DNA of 64,000 nt from Oscillospiraceae bacterium (GTDB lineage Bacteria; Bacillota; Clostridia; Oscillospirales; Acutalibacteraceae): NCBI GenBank assembly GCA_015065425.1, contig SVQH01000001.1:62001-126000 (forward strand), written 5' to 3'. The notes under the pieces are model-generated. The model was not told the origin of the DNA, made no database searches, and saw only the letters and a program-made list of their open reading frames with translations. Shown in pieces: positions 9,114 through 19,876 of this stretch (position 1 is its first letter; each line of letters begins with the position of its first letter). A program made the position numbers and the translations under genes.

Positions 9114-9794
9114 ATGCTGATATTAAGTCCACGGTTAAAAAGTGTAGCCGACATGGTTTTTGACGGAAGAAAAACCGTTGATATCGGCACTGACCATGCG
9201 TACCTGCCGGCTTATCTGATAATCAACGGAATAACCGAACAGGTTCTTGCCTGTGATATCGGCGAATTACCGCTGAAAAATGCCGAAAAAACCTTACAGC
9301 ATTATTCTCTTCAGGGAAAAATCGAACTTCGTATTTCGGACGGACTGAAAAATGTGCACCCCCATGAAGCGGAACAGATAACTGTCTGCGGAATGGGCGG
9401 TACACTCATGTCACAGATTCTTGATGATGCCGAATGGATCCGAAGAGAAGGGATGCATCTTGTTTTGCAACCTATGACCCACTCTGAAGATATAAGGGAG
9501 TTTCTGTGTAAAAACGGTTTTGAAATTTCCGAAGAAAAATATGTTTCTGACTCAGGGCATACATATTGCTGTATCGCCGCAGATTACACCGGTAAAATTC
9601 GCATTGATGATCCCGGTTTTTATTATTTCGGATACTCATTAGATTACGAAAATATTGCTGCCGATTATATCGGACGGCAAATTTGTCGTGTAAAAAAGAA
9701 ATATCAAGGTATGACTTCATCAGGAATTACAAATGAATACACGGAAATTCTTCATTCTGTAATTGAATATTACGAAAAGAGGACAACTACATGA
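9114..9794 (+). CDS. trmK: tRNA (adenine-N1)-methyltransferase TrmK
   Basis: A 226-residue class I SAM-dependent methyltransferase. SAM motif DIGTDHAYLPAYL is at 23-35, and VCGMGGTLM near 88-96 with LQPMTH near 117-122 complete the TrmK signature. In Bacillus TrmK makes m1A22 in tRNA. The ATG begins directly after the DUF1858 stop, and the gene overlaps the next one by 4 bp; trmK followed by a NIF3-family gene is the standard Firmicute order. Confidence 0.9.
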   Translation: MLILSPRLKSVADMVFDGRKTVDIGTDHAYLPAYLIINGITEQVLACDIGELPLKNAEKTLQHYSLQGKIELRISDGLKNVHPHEAEQITVCGMGGTLMSQILDDAEWIRREGMHLVLQPMTHSEDIREFLCKNGFEISEEKYVSDSGHTYCCIAADYTGKIRIDDPGFYYFGYSLDYENIAADYIGRQICRVKKKYQGMTSSGITNEYTEILHSVIEYYEKRTTT

Positions 9795-10546
9795 CAGTCA
9801 GAGACATTTATGATTCTATTGATTTGTTTGCTCCGTTTGCTTCTCAGGCTGAATGGGATAATTCAGGTTTACTAATAGGAGATATAAATGCAGAAGTAAA
9901 TAAAGCAATTATTTGTCTTGATGTTACTATGAATGAACTTGATTTTGCTATCAAAAACGATGCACAGCTTATAATTTCACATCATCCTGTTATTTTTAAG
10001 TCAAGAAAAAACTTTTTGAGCACCGATGTTGCTTTCGTTGCAGCAAAAAATTCCATTAATATAATTTCAGCTCACACAAATCTTGATAAGGCTGTAAACG
10101 GCGTGAATGATACCCTTTGCAGATTTATTTCAAAAAAGTTTGAAAAAATCCCTGAACCCGTCTGTGACGGTTTTCTGAACATCTGTTATCCTGAAAGCAT
10201 TATGTCGAGAGATGAATTTGCTGAATTATTAAAAACCAGACTTGGTTGCCACATAAATTACTGTAAAGGCAATTCTGCAGTCTCAAAAATCGGTGTGTGC
10301 TGTGGCTCAGGTTCAGATTTTATTACCGATGCAAAAGCACTCGGATGTGATGCTTTTATTACGGGTGAGGCAACTTATCATTCTTTTCTTGATGCAGATG
10401 CTTGCGGTATCGCACTTTTTACTGCCGGTCATTATGAGACTGAAATACCTGTTATTCCTGAATTGACAAAACTACTTAAGAAACAATTTACAAATACGGA
10501 GTTCATTGAATTCATATCTCTACCTCCTATCAAAACGGTGATGTAA
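9791..10546 (+). CDS. NIF3-like dinuclear metal centre protein
   Basis: A 251-residue NIF3/YqfO/DUF34 family protein. The metal-binding residues are visible as IISHHPVIFK at 61-70 and SAHTNLDKAVNGVND near 95-109, with a second pair in the C-terminal GHYETE segment. Members form toroidal hexamers with two metal ions; some act as GTP cyclohydrolase-like enzymes, but the role is unsettled. This is the short form without the inserted PII-like domain of B. subtilis YqfO. It overlaps trmK and abuts rqcH. Confidence 0.9.
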   Translation: MTVRDIYDSIDLFAPFASQAEWDNSGLLIGDINAEVNKAIICLDVTMNELDFAIKNDAQLIISHHPVIFKSRKNFLSTDVAFVAAKNSINIISAHTNLDKAVNGVNDTLCRFISKKFEKIPEPVCDGFLNICYPESIMSRDEFAELLKTRLGCHINYCKGNSAVSKIGVCCGSGSDFITDAKALGCDAFITGEATYHSFLDADACGIALFTAGHYETEIPVIPELTKLLKKQFTNTEFIEFISLPPIKTVM

Positions 10547-12306
10547 TGGCTATAGACGGAATTTATCTTTATTTACTGAAAAAAGAGATTTCAGATTTTG
10601 CAATCGGTGCCAAAGTCGATAAAATATTTTTACCGACAAAATATGAATTGATATTAAGTCTGAGAACAAGAACCGAAACAAGAAAACTGTTTATTTCAGT
10701 TTCGGGAAACTCTCCGAGGATTAACTTTACAGAATTTTCACCTGAAAATCCTATGACTCCTCCCATGCTTTGTATGCTGCTCAGAAAACAACTCTGCGGT
10801 GCCGTAGTTAAAGACATCAGACAAATTGGTTTTGACCGTATACTGATGATTGACTTTGATGCAACTAACGAAATCGGCGACAGAGTAAAAAGAACACTTG
10901 TTGTTGAAATAATGGCTCAGTATTCAAACTGTATACTTCTTGATGAAAAGGAAATCATTATTGATTCACTCAAAAGAGTTGATTCATCCAAATCTTCCTT
11001 CAGAGAAATATTACCGCAGAAAGAGTACAAGCTCCCTCCGCAACAATCTAAGCTGAGTCTTCTTGATAACTCTGCCCAAATTATAGCAGAAAAAATATTA
11101 ACATTTGAATCAAAGAAACTATCTTCCGCTTTACTAAGTGTCATCAGCGGCATTTCACCTCTTATATCAAAAGAAATATCATACAGAGTAGCCCTCGGTG
11201 AGTGTGATGTATGCCGTATGACAACGGCAATGAAAGAAAGGCTTATACATGAAATTGACATACTTTCCGACATTGTAAGAAACAACAGAATTTCACCTTG
11301 CTATCTGACTGATGAAAACGGCAACTATCTTGAATTTTCTTATATGCCGCTTACCCTTTATGACAATAATGCAAAAGTCATATTTACTGATACTCTTTCC
11401 GAACTGCCTGATATCTTTTATTTTGAACGTGAAAGACTCCAAAGAGCAAAAAGCAAGGCTGAAGACCTCTTCAGAACCGTTTCTTTGCTTATTGAGAGAA
11501 CCACGAAAAAATTGAATATTCAAAGAGAAGAGCTTACTGCAAGTGAGGATATGGAAATAAAACGAATTTATGCTGAGCTAATTAATGCAAATCTGTATCA
11601 GCTTGAAAAAGGTGCTTCAGTTTACAACATTGCAAATTATTATGATAATTATAAAATCGTAAACATCCCCGTACAGCCGCATCTTAACCCCTCACAGAAC
11701 TCTCAGCGATATTACAAAGAGTACAGAAAAGCACAGACAGCAAATAAGAAACTTACTGAACTGATTCAAAAGGGAAGTGAAGATCTCGAATATCTTCTCA
11801 GTGTTCAGGATGAACTTTCAAGAGCTGAAACTGAAAAAGAGCTGTCTGAAATAAGAACTGAACTGTCCTCAGCGGGCTTTCTTAAAAGTAAAACCGGAAC
11901 AAAAAACAAGAAAAATGCTCCTTTGCCTTTTCTTGAATTTTCAGCACCTGACGGCTTTAAGGTTTTTGTGGGCAGAAATAATCTTCAGAACGATATGCTG
12001 ACATTTAAGAAAGCTGCGAAAAATGATATTTGGTTTCATGTACAGAAAGCTCCGGGGTCCCATGTTATACTGTCTCTTGACGGCAAGGAAGCAACTCCGC
12101 TCGCAATGGAATTTGCCGCCGAAACAGCTGCATTCTTTTCATCAGTAAAAGAAAGGGGAATGGTGGAAGTTGATTATACAAAAATCAGAAATATCAAAAA
12201 ACCCCCATCATCCAATCCCGGCTTTGTAATATATCACATTTATAATACTCTTTATGTAAAAGCAACCGCTCCCGAAAATAACAGTAAAATGAAAGCGAGG
12301 AACTAA
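10546..12306 (+). CDS. rqcH: Rqc2 homologue RqcH (NFACT protein)
   Basis: A 586-residue NFACT protein: NFACT-N (about 1-200), a helical/coiled-coil middle (about 290-440), and NFACT-R (about 455-560) with [14 protein letters not shown] near 499-512. RqcH binds obstructed 50S subunits and recruits tRNA-Ala to add alanine tails in ribosome quality control. Older annotations call it fibronectin-binding protein. It begins on the last base of the upstream stop and ends 2 bp before araB. Confidence 0.9.
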   Translation: MAIDGIYLYLLKKEISDFAIGAKVDKIFLPTKYELILSLRTRTETRKLFISVSGNSPRINFTEFSPENPMTPPMLCMLLRKQLCGAVVKDIRQIGFDRILMIDFDATNEIGDRVKRTLVVEIMAQYSNCILLDEKEIIIDSLKRVDSSKSSFREILPQKEYKLPPQQSKLSLLDNSAQIIAEKILTFESKKLSSALLSVISGISPLISKEISYRVALGECDVCRMTTAMKERLIHEIDILSDIVRNNRISPCYLTDENGNYLEFSYMPLTLYDNNAKVIFTDTLSELPDIFYFERERLQRAKSKAEDLFRTVSLLIERTTKKLNIQREELTASEDMEIKRIYAELINANLYQLEKGASVYNIANYYDNYKIVNIPVQPHLNPSQNSQRYYKEYRKAQTANKKLTELIQKGSEDLEYLLSVQDELSRAETEKELSEIRTELSSAGFLKSKTGTKNKKNAPLPFLEFSAPDGFKVFVGRNNLQNDMLTFKKAAKNDIWFHVQKAPGSHVILSLDGKEATPLAMEFAAETAAFFSSVKERGMVEVDYTKIRNIKKPPSSNPGFVIYHIYNTLYVKATAPENNSKMKARN

Positions 12307-12308
12307 TT

Positions 12309-13970
12309 ATGGCAAAATATTCTATCGGTGTTGACTACGGAACACTTTCAGGAAGAGCATTGATTGTTAACAATGAAACAGGTGAAGAACTTTCTTCATC
12401 CGTTTTTGAATATCCGCATTCCGTTATGTCGGAATGCCTTCCGTCAGGCAAAAAACTCGGATTTGACTGGGCACTTCAGCATCCTCAGGATTACCTTGAC
12501 GTACTTTACAATACCATTCCTGTAATTCTTAAGCAGAGCGGAGTTTCAAAGGATGATGTTGTCGGCATCGGTCTTGACTTTACCGCCTGTACAATTCTTC
12601 CTGCAAAAAAGGACGGAACTCCTCTTTGTTTTCTTCCTGAATATAAGGATGAGCCTCACGCTTATGTAAAACTTTGGAAGCATCATGCCGCACAGCATCT
12701 TGCAAATAAGCTCAATGCCATAGCAGAAGAAAGAAATGAACCCTGGCTTAAAAATTACGGAGGAAAAATATCCTCTGAATGGGCAATACCGAAAATCTGG
12801 CAGGTGCTTGACGAAGCACCCGAGATATACGATGCTGCTGAAACATTCATTGAAGCAGCCGACTGGGTTGTTTGGCAGCTTTGCGGCAAAGAAAACAGAA
12901 ATTCCTGTTGTGCCGGATATAAGGAAATGTGGAACAAAAAAACAGGATATCCATCAAAGGATTTCTTCAAAGCACTTGACCCGAGACTTGAAAATGTAGT
13001 TGAAGATAAGCTTTCAACTGACATTTCTCCCATGGGCTCAAAAGCAGGTGAACTAACTGAAGAAATGGCTGAAAAACTCGGTCTCAATAAAGGAACAGCC
13101 ATAGCTCAGGCAATAATTGATGCTCATGTTTTCGTTCCCGCTGCAGGAATTGCTGAGGCAGGAAAAATGCTTGCAATTATGGGCACCTCCACTTGTCACA
13201 TGCTTCTCGGTAACGAAGAAAAACAGGTCAAAGGTATATGCGGTGTTGTTGAAGACGGTATTCTTCCCGGATTCTTCGGATATGAAGCAGGGCAGAGCTG
13301 TGTTGGTGACCATTTCCAGTGGTTTATAGATAACTGTCTTCCTGCATCATATCATGAAGATGCAAAAGCAAAAGGAATAAATATACATAAATATCTTCGT
13401 GAAAAGGCTGAAAAGTATAAGCCGGGTGAGAGCGGACTTGTAGCTCTCGACTGGTGGAACGGTAACCGTTCGTGTCTTGTCGACGTTGACCTTACAGGTA
13501 TGCTTCTCGGCATGACGCTTCTCACAAAACCCGAAGAAATCTACCGTGCACTTATTGAAGCTACCGCTTACGGCACAAGAATGATAATTGAAACCTTCCG
13601 TGAATACGGTGTTGAAGTAAATGAATTTTACGCAGCAGGCGGTATAGCAAAGAAAGACCCCATGACCATGCAGATTTATTCCGATATTCTGAATCTTCCC
13701 ATCAAAATTGCAGGAAGTGATCAGGGCGGTGCCCTTGGCTCTGCAATTTTCGGAAGTGTTGCTGCAGGCACGGAAAACGGTGGTTATGATGACGTATTTA
13801 CAGCAGCTTCAAAGCTCGGTAAAGTACTTGACACAAAATATACTCCCAATCCCGATGCTGTTGAAGTTTACAATAAGCTTTATGCTGAATATAAAATTCT
13901 TCACGACTATTTCGGAAGAGGAGCAAACGATGTGATGAAGCGTCTTAAAGAAATCAAGAAATCCGTATAA
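12309..13970 (+). CDS. araB: Ribulokinase
   Basis: Phosphorylates L-ribulose to L-ribulose 5-phosphate. A 553-residue FGGY-family kinase with the N-terminal phosphate loop [16 protein letters not shown] (5-20), a [11 protein letters not shown] block near 92-102, and the C-terminal ATPase part with [10 protein letters not shown] near 444-453. The ribosome site (GCGAGG) is inside the end of rqcH and only 2 bp separate the genes, so araB probably depends on readthrough. Followed 14 bp later by araA. Confidence 0.94.
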   Translation: MAKYSIGVDYGTLSGRALIVNNETGEELSSSVFEYPHSVMSECLPSGKKLGFDWALQHPQDYLDVLYNTIPVILKQSGVSKDDVVGIGLDFTACTILPAKKDGTPLCFLPEYKDEPHAYVKLWKHHAAQHLANKLNAIAEERNEPWLKNYGGKISSEWAIPKIWQVLDEAPEIYDAAETFIEAADWVVWQLCGKENRNSCCAGYKEMWNKKTGYPSKDFFKALDPRLENVVEDKLSTDISPMGSKAGELTEEMAEKLGLNKGTAIAQAIIDAHVFVPAAGIAEAGKMLAIMGTSTCHMLLGNEEKQVKGICGVVEDGILPGFFGYEAGQSCVGDHFQWFIDNCLPASYHEDAKAKGINIHKYLREKAEKYKPGESGLVALDWWNGNRSCLVDVDLTGMLLGMTLLTKPEEIYRALIEATAYGTRMIIETFREYGVEVNEFYAAGGIAKKDPMTMQIYSDILNLPIKIAGSDQGGALGSAIFGSVAAGTENGGYDDVFTAASKLGKVLDTKYTPNPDAVEVYNKLYAEYKILHDYFGRGANDVMKRLKEIKKSV

Positions 13971-13984
13971 AAAAGGAGTTTGGA

Positions 13985-15454
13985 ATGAAAAAATATAAAT
14001 TTTATTTTCTTGTTGGTTCACAGCACCTCTACGGTGATGAAACACTGAAAGAGGTTGATACCCACGCAAAAATTATGGCTGACGGCTTAAATAACGACCC
14101 CATTATACCTTGTACCGTAGTGGTATTACCCTGTGTCACCACTTCAAGAGCCATTGAAGAGGCTGTTATGACGGCAAATAATGACCCCATGTGTGCGGGT
14201 ATAATAACGTGGATGCATACTTTCTCTCCTTCAAAGATGTGGATAGCGGGTATTTCTAAAATGATGAAGCCTTATCTTCATCTCAATACTCAGTTTAACC
14301 GTGACATTCCCTGGGGCACTATAGATATGGACTTTATGAATCTCAATCAAAGTGCACACGGCGACCGTGAACACGGTTATATTGCCACAAGAATGGGAGC
14401 AAGACGTAAAGTTATAGCAGGTCACTGGGAAAACGAAGAATTCAGAAGCGAAATTGCTTCATGGATGAGAGCTGCCGTCGGTGTATTTGAAAGCAGAAGA
14501 ACAAGAGTACTACGCATAAGTGATAACATGAGAAGTGTTGCTGTTACAGACGGCGATAAAGTTGAAGCTCAGATGAAGCTCGGCTGGGAAATCGAGCATT
14601 ACGGCGTCGGCGATATTATCGCAGAGGTTGAAAAAGTATCTGAGGAAGAAATTGATGCTCTTATGAAAGAATATGAAGAAAAGTATATTCTTTCTACTGA
14701 TAATGTTGATGCTGTCCGTTATCAGGCAAGAGAAGAAATAGCAATAAAAAAGTTTATGGATGAAAGAGGCTTCACAGCTTTTCATACAAACTTTGAAGAC
14801 CTTCAGGGTCTTCGTCAGCTTCCCGGTCTTGCTTCTCAGGACCTTATGGAAAAAGGCTACGGTTTCGGTGCAGAGGGTGACTGGAAGGTTGCAGCAATGA
14901 CAAGAATCTTAAAAGCAATGACCGCGGACATGACAGGCGGCACTGCCTTTATGGAAGACTATACATATCATTTTGAACCCGGCAATGAAATGATTATGGG
15001 GGCTCACATGCTTGAGGTTTGCCCCACCATCGCTGAGACAAAACCCGAAATCAAAGTTTTCCCCCTGGGAATAGGTAACAGGGAAGATCCAGCAAGACTC
15101 GTTTTTAAGTCAAAAGCAGGTTCAGCAATAGTTGTTTCGCTTGTTGATATGGGCGACGGACTTCGCATGATAGTAAATGATGTAGAATGTGTCAGACAGA
15201 TAAATGATACTCCGAAGCTTCCCGTTTCCGCCGTTTTATGGAAGCCTGCTCCCAATCTTAAAACATCTGCAGAAGCATGGATTTATGCAGGTGCCGCTCA
15301 TCACTCTGTTTTAAGCTATGATGTAACAGCTGAAATGATGAGAGACTTTGCAAATATTCTCGGAATTGAATTCGTTTACATAAATAAAGACACAGATATC
15401 AATTCCTTTATAAAAGAGCTTCAGCTCAATGAAATTATTAGAAAGCTGAAATAA
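13985..15454 (+). CDS. araA: L-arabinose isomerase
   Basis: Converts L-arabinose to L-ribulose. The 489-residue length and the sequence throughout (FLVGSQHLYGDE at about 8-19, ITWMHTFSPSKMWI near 72-85, HFEPGNEMIMGAHMLEVCP near 322-340 including metal-binding residues) are typical of AraA. AAAAGGAG precedes the start. It is the second gene of the araB-araA-araD set; no transporter or AraR-like repressor is in the window. Confidence 0.95.
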   Translation: MKKYKFYFLVGSQHLYGDETLKEVDTHAKIMADGLNNDPIIPCTVVVLPCVTTSRAIEEAVMTANNDPMCAGIITWMHTFSPSKMWIAGISKMMKPYLHLNTQFNRDIPWGTIDMDFMNLNQSAHGDREHGYIATRMGARRKVIAGHWENEEFRSEIASWMRAAVGVFESRRTRVLRISDNMRSVAVTDGDKVEAQMKLGWEIEHYGVGDIIAEVEKVSEEEIDALMKEYEEKYILSTDNVDAVRYQAREEIAIKKFMDERGFTAFHTNFEDLQGLRQLPGLASQDLMEKGYGFGAEGDWKVAAMTRILKAMTADMTGGTAFMEDYTYHFEPGNEMIMGAHMLEVCPTIAETKPEIKVFPLGIGNREDPARLVFKSKAGSAIVVSLVDMGDGLRMIVNDVECVRQINDTPKLPVSAVLWKPAPNLKTSAEAWIYAGAAHHSVLSYDVTAEMMRDFANILGIEFVYINKDTDINSFIKELQLNEIIRKLK

Positions 15455-15456
15455 TA

Positions 15457-16161
15457 ATGTACAGAAATATAAAAGAAAAAGCTTATGAAGCAAATATGAT
15501 GCTCTATAAACTCGGCATTGCCCCTTTTACATGGGGCAATGCATCCGAGTGCGACCGTGAAAAAAAGGTTTTTGCTATAAAGCCTTCGGGAGTAGAATAC
15601 GAATCACTTACTCCGGATATGATGGTCATTGTTGATTTTGAGGGCAACAAAGTTGAAGGTGAGTATAATCCTTCATCCGATACTGCGACTCATGCAGTAC
15701 TTTACAGTGCTTTTCCCGATATCGGCGGCGTGGTACATTCTCATTCAATAAATGCCGTTGCTTTCTCTCAGGCGGGAATTACCATACCTGCTCTCGGAAC
15801 AACACATGCTGATTTCTGCTTCGGAGAAGTCCCATGTGCAAGAGAATTGACAACAGAAGAAGTCAACGGCGAATATGAAAAAAGTACGGGAAATGTAATT
15901 GTTTCTCATTTCAAAGACAATAACCTTGATGAAAACGCGGTTCCTGCAGTACTTGTTCGCTCGCACGGACCGTTTACATGGGGAAAATCAGCAAAAGATG
16001 CAGCAAAAAACGCAGGCACACTTGAAATCGTCGCTGAAATGGCACTGAAAACATTCAGACTTAATTGCGATGTCGGTGAAATACCCGATTATCTGCTTAA
16101 TAAACATTATTCAAGAAAACACGGTAAAAATGCTTATTATGGACAAAAGGTAACAAAATGA
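15457..16161 (+). CDS. araD: L-ribulose-5-phosphate 4-epimerase
   Basis: Converts L-ribulose 5-phosphate to D-xylulose 5-phosphate, completing arabinose entry into the pentose phosphate pathway. A 234-residue class II aldolase-fold protein with WGNASECDRE near 28-37, KPSGVEYESLTPDMMV near 44-59 and the zinc-binding HSHS motif near 93-96, plus VRSHGPFTWGKSA near 167-179. Two bases separate it from araA, and its last four bases overlap the start of dnaE. Confidence 0.94.
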   Translation: MYRNIKEKAYEANMMLYKLGIAPFTWGNASECDREKKVFAIKPSGVEYESLTPDMMVIVDFEGNKVEGEYNPSSDTATHAVLYSAFPDIGGVVHSHSINAVAFSQAGITIPALGTTHADFCFGEVPCARELTTEEVNGEYEKSTGNVIVSHFKDNNLDENAVPAVLVRSHGPFTWGKSAKDAAKNAGTLEIVAEMALKTFRLNCDVGEIPDYLLNKHYSRKHGKNAYYGQKVTK

Positions 16162-19100
16162 CTGAATTTACTCATTTACATATACATACAGAATATTCTC
16201 TTCTTGACGGTGCATGCAGAATAAAGCCGCTCATCAAACATGTCAAAGAGCTTGGAATGAAAAGCATTGCAATGACTGACCATGGTGTTATGTACGGTGC
16301 CGTTGATTTTTATAAAGCCTGTAAAGCTGAAGGGATAAACGGTATAATAGGCTGTGAAGTTTATGTAGCACAGCGAACAAGATTTGACAAAGTACACGGT
16401 CTTGATAATGAAAGATATCACCTTGTCTTACTTGCAGAAAACCAGACCGGATATCAGAATCTTATAAAGATGGTTTCTGCTGCATGGACAGAAGGTTTTT
16501 ATACAAAACCAAGGGTTGATAAAGAACTCATTGAAAAGTATCATGAGGGAATAATCTGCCTTTCTGCTTGTCTTGCAGGCGAAATTCCGCAGGCAATTCT
16601 GAAGGGGGATTATGAAAAAGCAAAGGAAACTGCACTCTGGTATCAGAATGTTTTCGGAAAAGACAACTACTTTCTTGAAATTCAGGACCATGGAATACAG
16701 GATCAGAAAACATCCAATCCGTACATAATAAAGCTTGCAAGAGAACTTGATATTCCTCTTGTAGCAACAAACGATGCTCATTATATATCAAAAGAGGATG
16801 CCGAAATTCAGAAAATCCTTGTCTGCATCGCAACAAAACACACAATAGAAGAAGATACGGGAATGGGCTTTGAAACAGAGGAGTTTTACGTAAAATCGGG
16901 AGATGAAATGGCGGAACTTTTCCCCGAAGTTCCGGATGCAATTTCCAATACAAACAAAATTGCAGAGCGTTGTCATGTTGAATTTGAGTTCGGTAATACA
17001 AAACTCCCCATCTTTGAAGTACCCGATAACCGCGACCACTTTGAATATTTTTCAGACCTTTGTTATAAAGGAATGGTCAGATGCTATGGCGAAAACTATC
17101 CTCAGGAATACATGGACAGATTGAATTATGAACTTGGTATCATAAATCAGATGGGATTCATTGACTATTTCCTTATAGTATGGGACTATATCAACTATGC
17201 AAAGAGTGTCGGAATTCCCGTAGGTCCCGGACGTGGCTCAGGTGCGGGAAGTATCGCAGCATATACCTGCGGAATTACAGACATCGACCCTATGCGTTAC
17301 TCTTTGCTGTTCGAGAGATTCCTTAATCCTGAACGAGTAAGTATGCCCGACTTTGATATTGACTTCTGTTATGAAAGAAGACAGGAAGTAATTGACTATG
17401 TTGTAAGAAGATACGGTGCTGACCATGTTTCTCAGATTGCCACATTCGGTACTCTTGCAGCAAGAGGAGCGGTACGTGATGTCGGAAAAGTACTCGGAAT
17501 GTCAGTTGCCGAATGTTCTGCCATACAAAAAGAAATTCCTCAGGAACTTGGTATGACTATAGAAAAAGCTCTTCAGTCAAACCAAGAGCTCAAGAAGATG
17601 TACGAAAGCAATTCTCTTGTCAAAAAAGTTATCGATACATCCATAAAAATTGAAGGCATGCCGCGAAACACCGGTATGCATGCTGCAGGCGTTGTTATCT
17701 GCGATAAGCCTGTTGATGAATATGTTCCTCTTTTCAAGAGCGGCGATTCTGTTGTAACTCAGTATTATAAAGGCTGGGTTGAAAGTCTCGGACTTCTCAA
17801 GATGGACTTTCTCGGTCTTCGTACACTTACGGTTATTGATGATGCCGTAAAAATGATAAGAAAAAAAGATCCTGACATTGATATTATGAAAATTGATGTT
17901 GACGATCAGAATGTATACAAAATGCTCGGCGAAGGCGGTACCTTCGGTGTATTCCAATGCGAATCGGGTGGCATACGTTCCCTCATGATAAATATGCAGC
18001 CCCATAACCTTGAAGATATTATCGCTGTTATTGCTCTTTACAGACCGGGTCCCATGGACTTTATTCCCGCTTATCTTGCAAACCGACAGGACCCTGAAAA
18101 TATAAAGTACCACACTCCTGAACTTAAGCCTATCCTTGACGTTACTTACGGAACTATCGTTTATCAGGAACAGGTTATGCAGATCTTCCGAGAACTTGCA
18201 GGATATTCTCTCGGTGCGGCTGATATGGTCCGTCGAGCAGTTGCGAAAAAGCAGGCAGATGTCCTTGAACAGCAAAGAAAATACTTTCTACATGGTTCTG
18301 ACGGAACTGACGGCGGTTCAAAATGTGACGGATGTCTTAAACGAGGCATCTCAGAGGAAGCTGCAAATGCTATATTTGACGATATGGCATCGTTTGCTTC
18401 TTATGCCTTCAATAAATCTCACTCTGCCGCTTATGCTTATGTTACTTATCAGACAGCATGGCTTCGCTGTTATTACCCTCAGGAATTTATGGCTGCTATG
18501 CTTACATCTGTTCTTGATAATACCGATAAGGTTGTCGGTTACATCACCGAATGTCAGACAAATCTCGGCTTTAAGGTACTTCCGCCAAGCGTAAATGAAT
18601 CAGACGAGAAGTTTACGGTTGTCGGTGACAATGTACGCTTCGGACTTCTTGCCATTAAAAACCTCGGAAGCGGTGTTATCAAAGAAATTCTCAAAGAACG
18701 TGAGGAAAACGGTCCGTTTGAATCTTATTATTCTTTCTGCAAACGTTGTTACGGCAAAGAACTTAACAGGAGAGCACTTGAAAATCTGATAAAAAGCGGT
18801 GCTATGGACTGTTTTGATCTTAACCGTAATCAGATGTTCCAGATGATTGATGATATTCTCAGTGCACTTGAAAACGACAAAAAGGGAAAAATTGAAGGTC
18901 AGATAGGATTGTTTGATCTTGGCTCGGCTCTTGCCAAAGCAGTTGAACCGACACCGCCCAATGTCAAAGAATTCCCGGAAAAGCAAAGACTTGCCATGGA
19001 AAAGGAAACTACGGGACTTTATATGTCGGGACATCCCATGACAGAGCATCAGAGACTGGCACAAAGTCTTGGCAGTGCAAAAACATCTGATATTGTCAAC

Positions 19101-19784
19101 TCGTCCGTTTCAGATATTGATTCACCGTATAAAGACGGAGATAAAATAAGACTTCTCGGCATTCTGGCTACTGTTAGGAAGAAAATTACAAAAAATGACA
19201 CAACCATGGCTTTTCTTACAATGGAAGATATCTACGGAAGTATTGAGGTTCTCGTATTCCCCAAGAAATTTGACAAATACAGTGAATTCTTTATTGAAGA
19301 TGAAATTGTTCTTCTTACAGGTAAGGTTTCCTTAAGAGATGATGAAATTCCTAAACTTCTCTGTGAGGAAGTAGTTCCTCTAAGAGAAATTCCCGACGAC
19401 GAAGCTTATCTTCAGAATTATAAACTTCCCGACAGAGAATATAAGCTTCACGAAAGTGCTTACTCTGCTTATGAAAGTGCTAAGCCTGTTCAGAATCAAA
19501 GCAATGAAGGAGACAAACCTTCTTCCGCACAATCTCAGCAGACTCAACAGAAAAAAAGTACAACTAAAGGTCTTTTTCTGAAAGTATCGGGTCAAGTTAA
19601 TGACGATTGCATAAAAGCAAGAAAAATGTGTTCCATTTTTGAAGGAAATATCCCTGTCATTCTCTATTATAATGACATTGCAAAATATGATTTCAACACT
19701 AATATACGAACTGAAAACAGCCCCGAGCTTATCAGAGGTCTTAAAAAACTTCTCGGTGACTCAAATGTAGTATTGAGAATATGA
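16158..19784 (+). CDS. dnaE: DNA polymerase III alpha subunit DnaE
   Basis: A 1208-residue replicative polymerase of the DnaE1 type. The N-terminal PHP domain starts HLHIHTEYSLLDGA (7-20), the catalytic palm has PDFDIDF at 397-403, GPGRGSGAGSIAAY precedes it, and a C-terminal OB-fold domain lies near 990-1080. There is no 3'-5' exonuclease insertion, so it is DnaE and not PolC. The ATG overlaps the araD stop by 4 bp, which translationally couples a replication gene to a catabolic set. Confidence 0.95.
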   Translation: MTEFTHLHIHTEYSLLDGACRIKPLIKHVKELGMKSIAMTDHGVMYGAVDFYKACKAEGINGIIGCEVYVAQRTRFDKVHGLDNERYHLVLLAENQTGYQNLIKMVSAAWTEGFYTKPRVDKELIEKYHEGIICLSACLAGEIPQAILKGDYEKAKETALWYQNVFGKDNYFLEIQDHGIQDQKTSNPYIIKLARELDIPLVATNDAHYISKEDAEIQKILVCIATKHTIEEDTGMGFETEEFYVKSGDEMAELFPEVPDAISNTNKIAERCHVEFEFGNTKLPIFEVPDNRDHFEYFSDLCYKGMVRCYGENYPQEYMDRLNYELGIINQMGFIDYFLIVWDYINYAKSVGIPVGPGRGSGAGSIAAYTCGITDIDPMRYSLLFERFLNPERVSMPDFDIDFCYERRQEVIDYVVRRYGADHVSQIATFGTLAARGAVRDVGKVLGMSVAECSAIQKEIPQELGMTIEKALQSNQELKKMYESNSLVKKVIDTSIKIEGMPRNTGMHAAGVVICDKPVDEYVPLFKSGDSVVTQYYKGWVESLGLLKMDFLGLRTLTVIDDAVKMIRKKDPDIDIMKIDVDDQNVYKMLGEGGTFGVFQCESGGIRSLMINMQPHNLEDIIAVIALYRPGPMDFIPAYLANRQDPENIKYHTPELKPILDVTYGTIVYQEQVMQIFRELAGYSLGAADMVRRAVAKKQADVLEQQRKYFLHGSDGTDGGSKCDGCLKRGISEEAANAIFDDMASFASYAFNKSHSAAYAYVTYQTAWLRCYYPQEFMAAMLTSVLDNTDKVVGYITECQTNLGFKVLPPSVNESDEKFTVVGDNVRFGLLAIKNLGSGVIKEILKEREENGPFESYYSFCKRCYGKELNRRALENLIKSGAMDCFDLNRNQMFQMIDDILSALENDKKGKIEGQIGLFDLGSALAKAVEPTPPNVKEFPEKQRLAMEKETTGLYMSGHPMTEHQRLAQSLGSAKTSDIVNSSVSDIDSPYKDGDKIRLLGILATVRKKITKNDTTMAFLTMEDIYGSIEVLVFPKKFDKYSEFFIEDEIVLLTGKVSLRDDEIPKLLCEEVVPLREIPDDEAYLQNYKLPDREYKLHESAYSAYESAKPVQNQSNEGDKPSSAQSQQTQQKKSTTKGLFLKVSGQVNDDCIKARKMCSIFEGNIPVILYYNDIAKYDFNTNIRTENSPELIRGLKKLLGDSNVVLRI

Positions 19785-19807
19785 TTTTGCTTTTATACAA
19801 ATTTATG

Positions 19808-19836
19808 TTGACTTTATGAGAAATTAAAGATATTAT
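19808..19836 (+). promoter_or_regulatory. Predicted SigA promoter of pfkA
   Basis: TTGACT at 19808-19813 and TATTAT at 19831-19836 are separated by exactly 17 nt, in the short gap after dnaE and 40 bp before the pfkA start, which has its own TCAGGAGG ribosome site. Confidence 0.65.
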
Positions 19837-19876
19837 ATACCTTAATGTAAAACATTTACCTCAGGAGGAAAATCAA

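Noticed and set aside
12309..16161. araBAD as a recent horizontal insertion
   Set aside because: Codon use and composition match the neighbours and no mobile-element traces or repeats flank the set; only the odd position was kept as a finding.
16176..18349. Several long minus-strand frames across dnaE
   Set aside because: Their coding is explained by the intact plus-strand DnaE; none has a ribosome site or recognisable domain.
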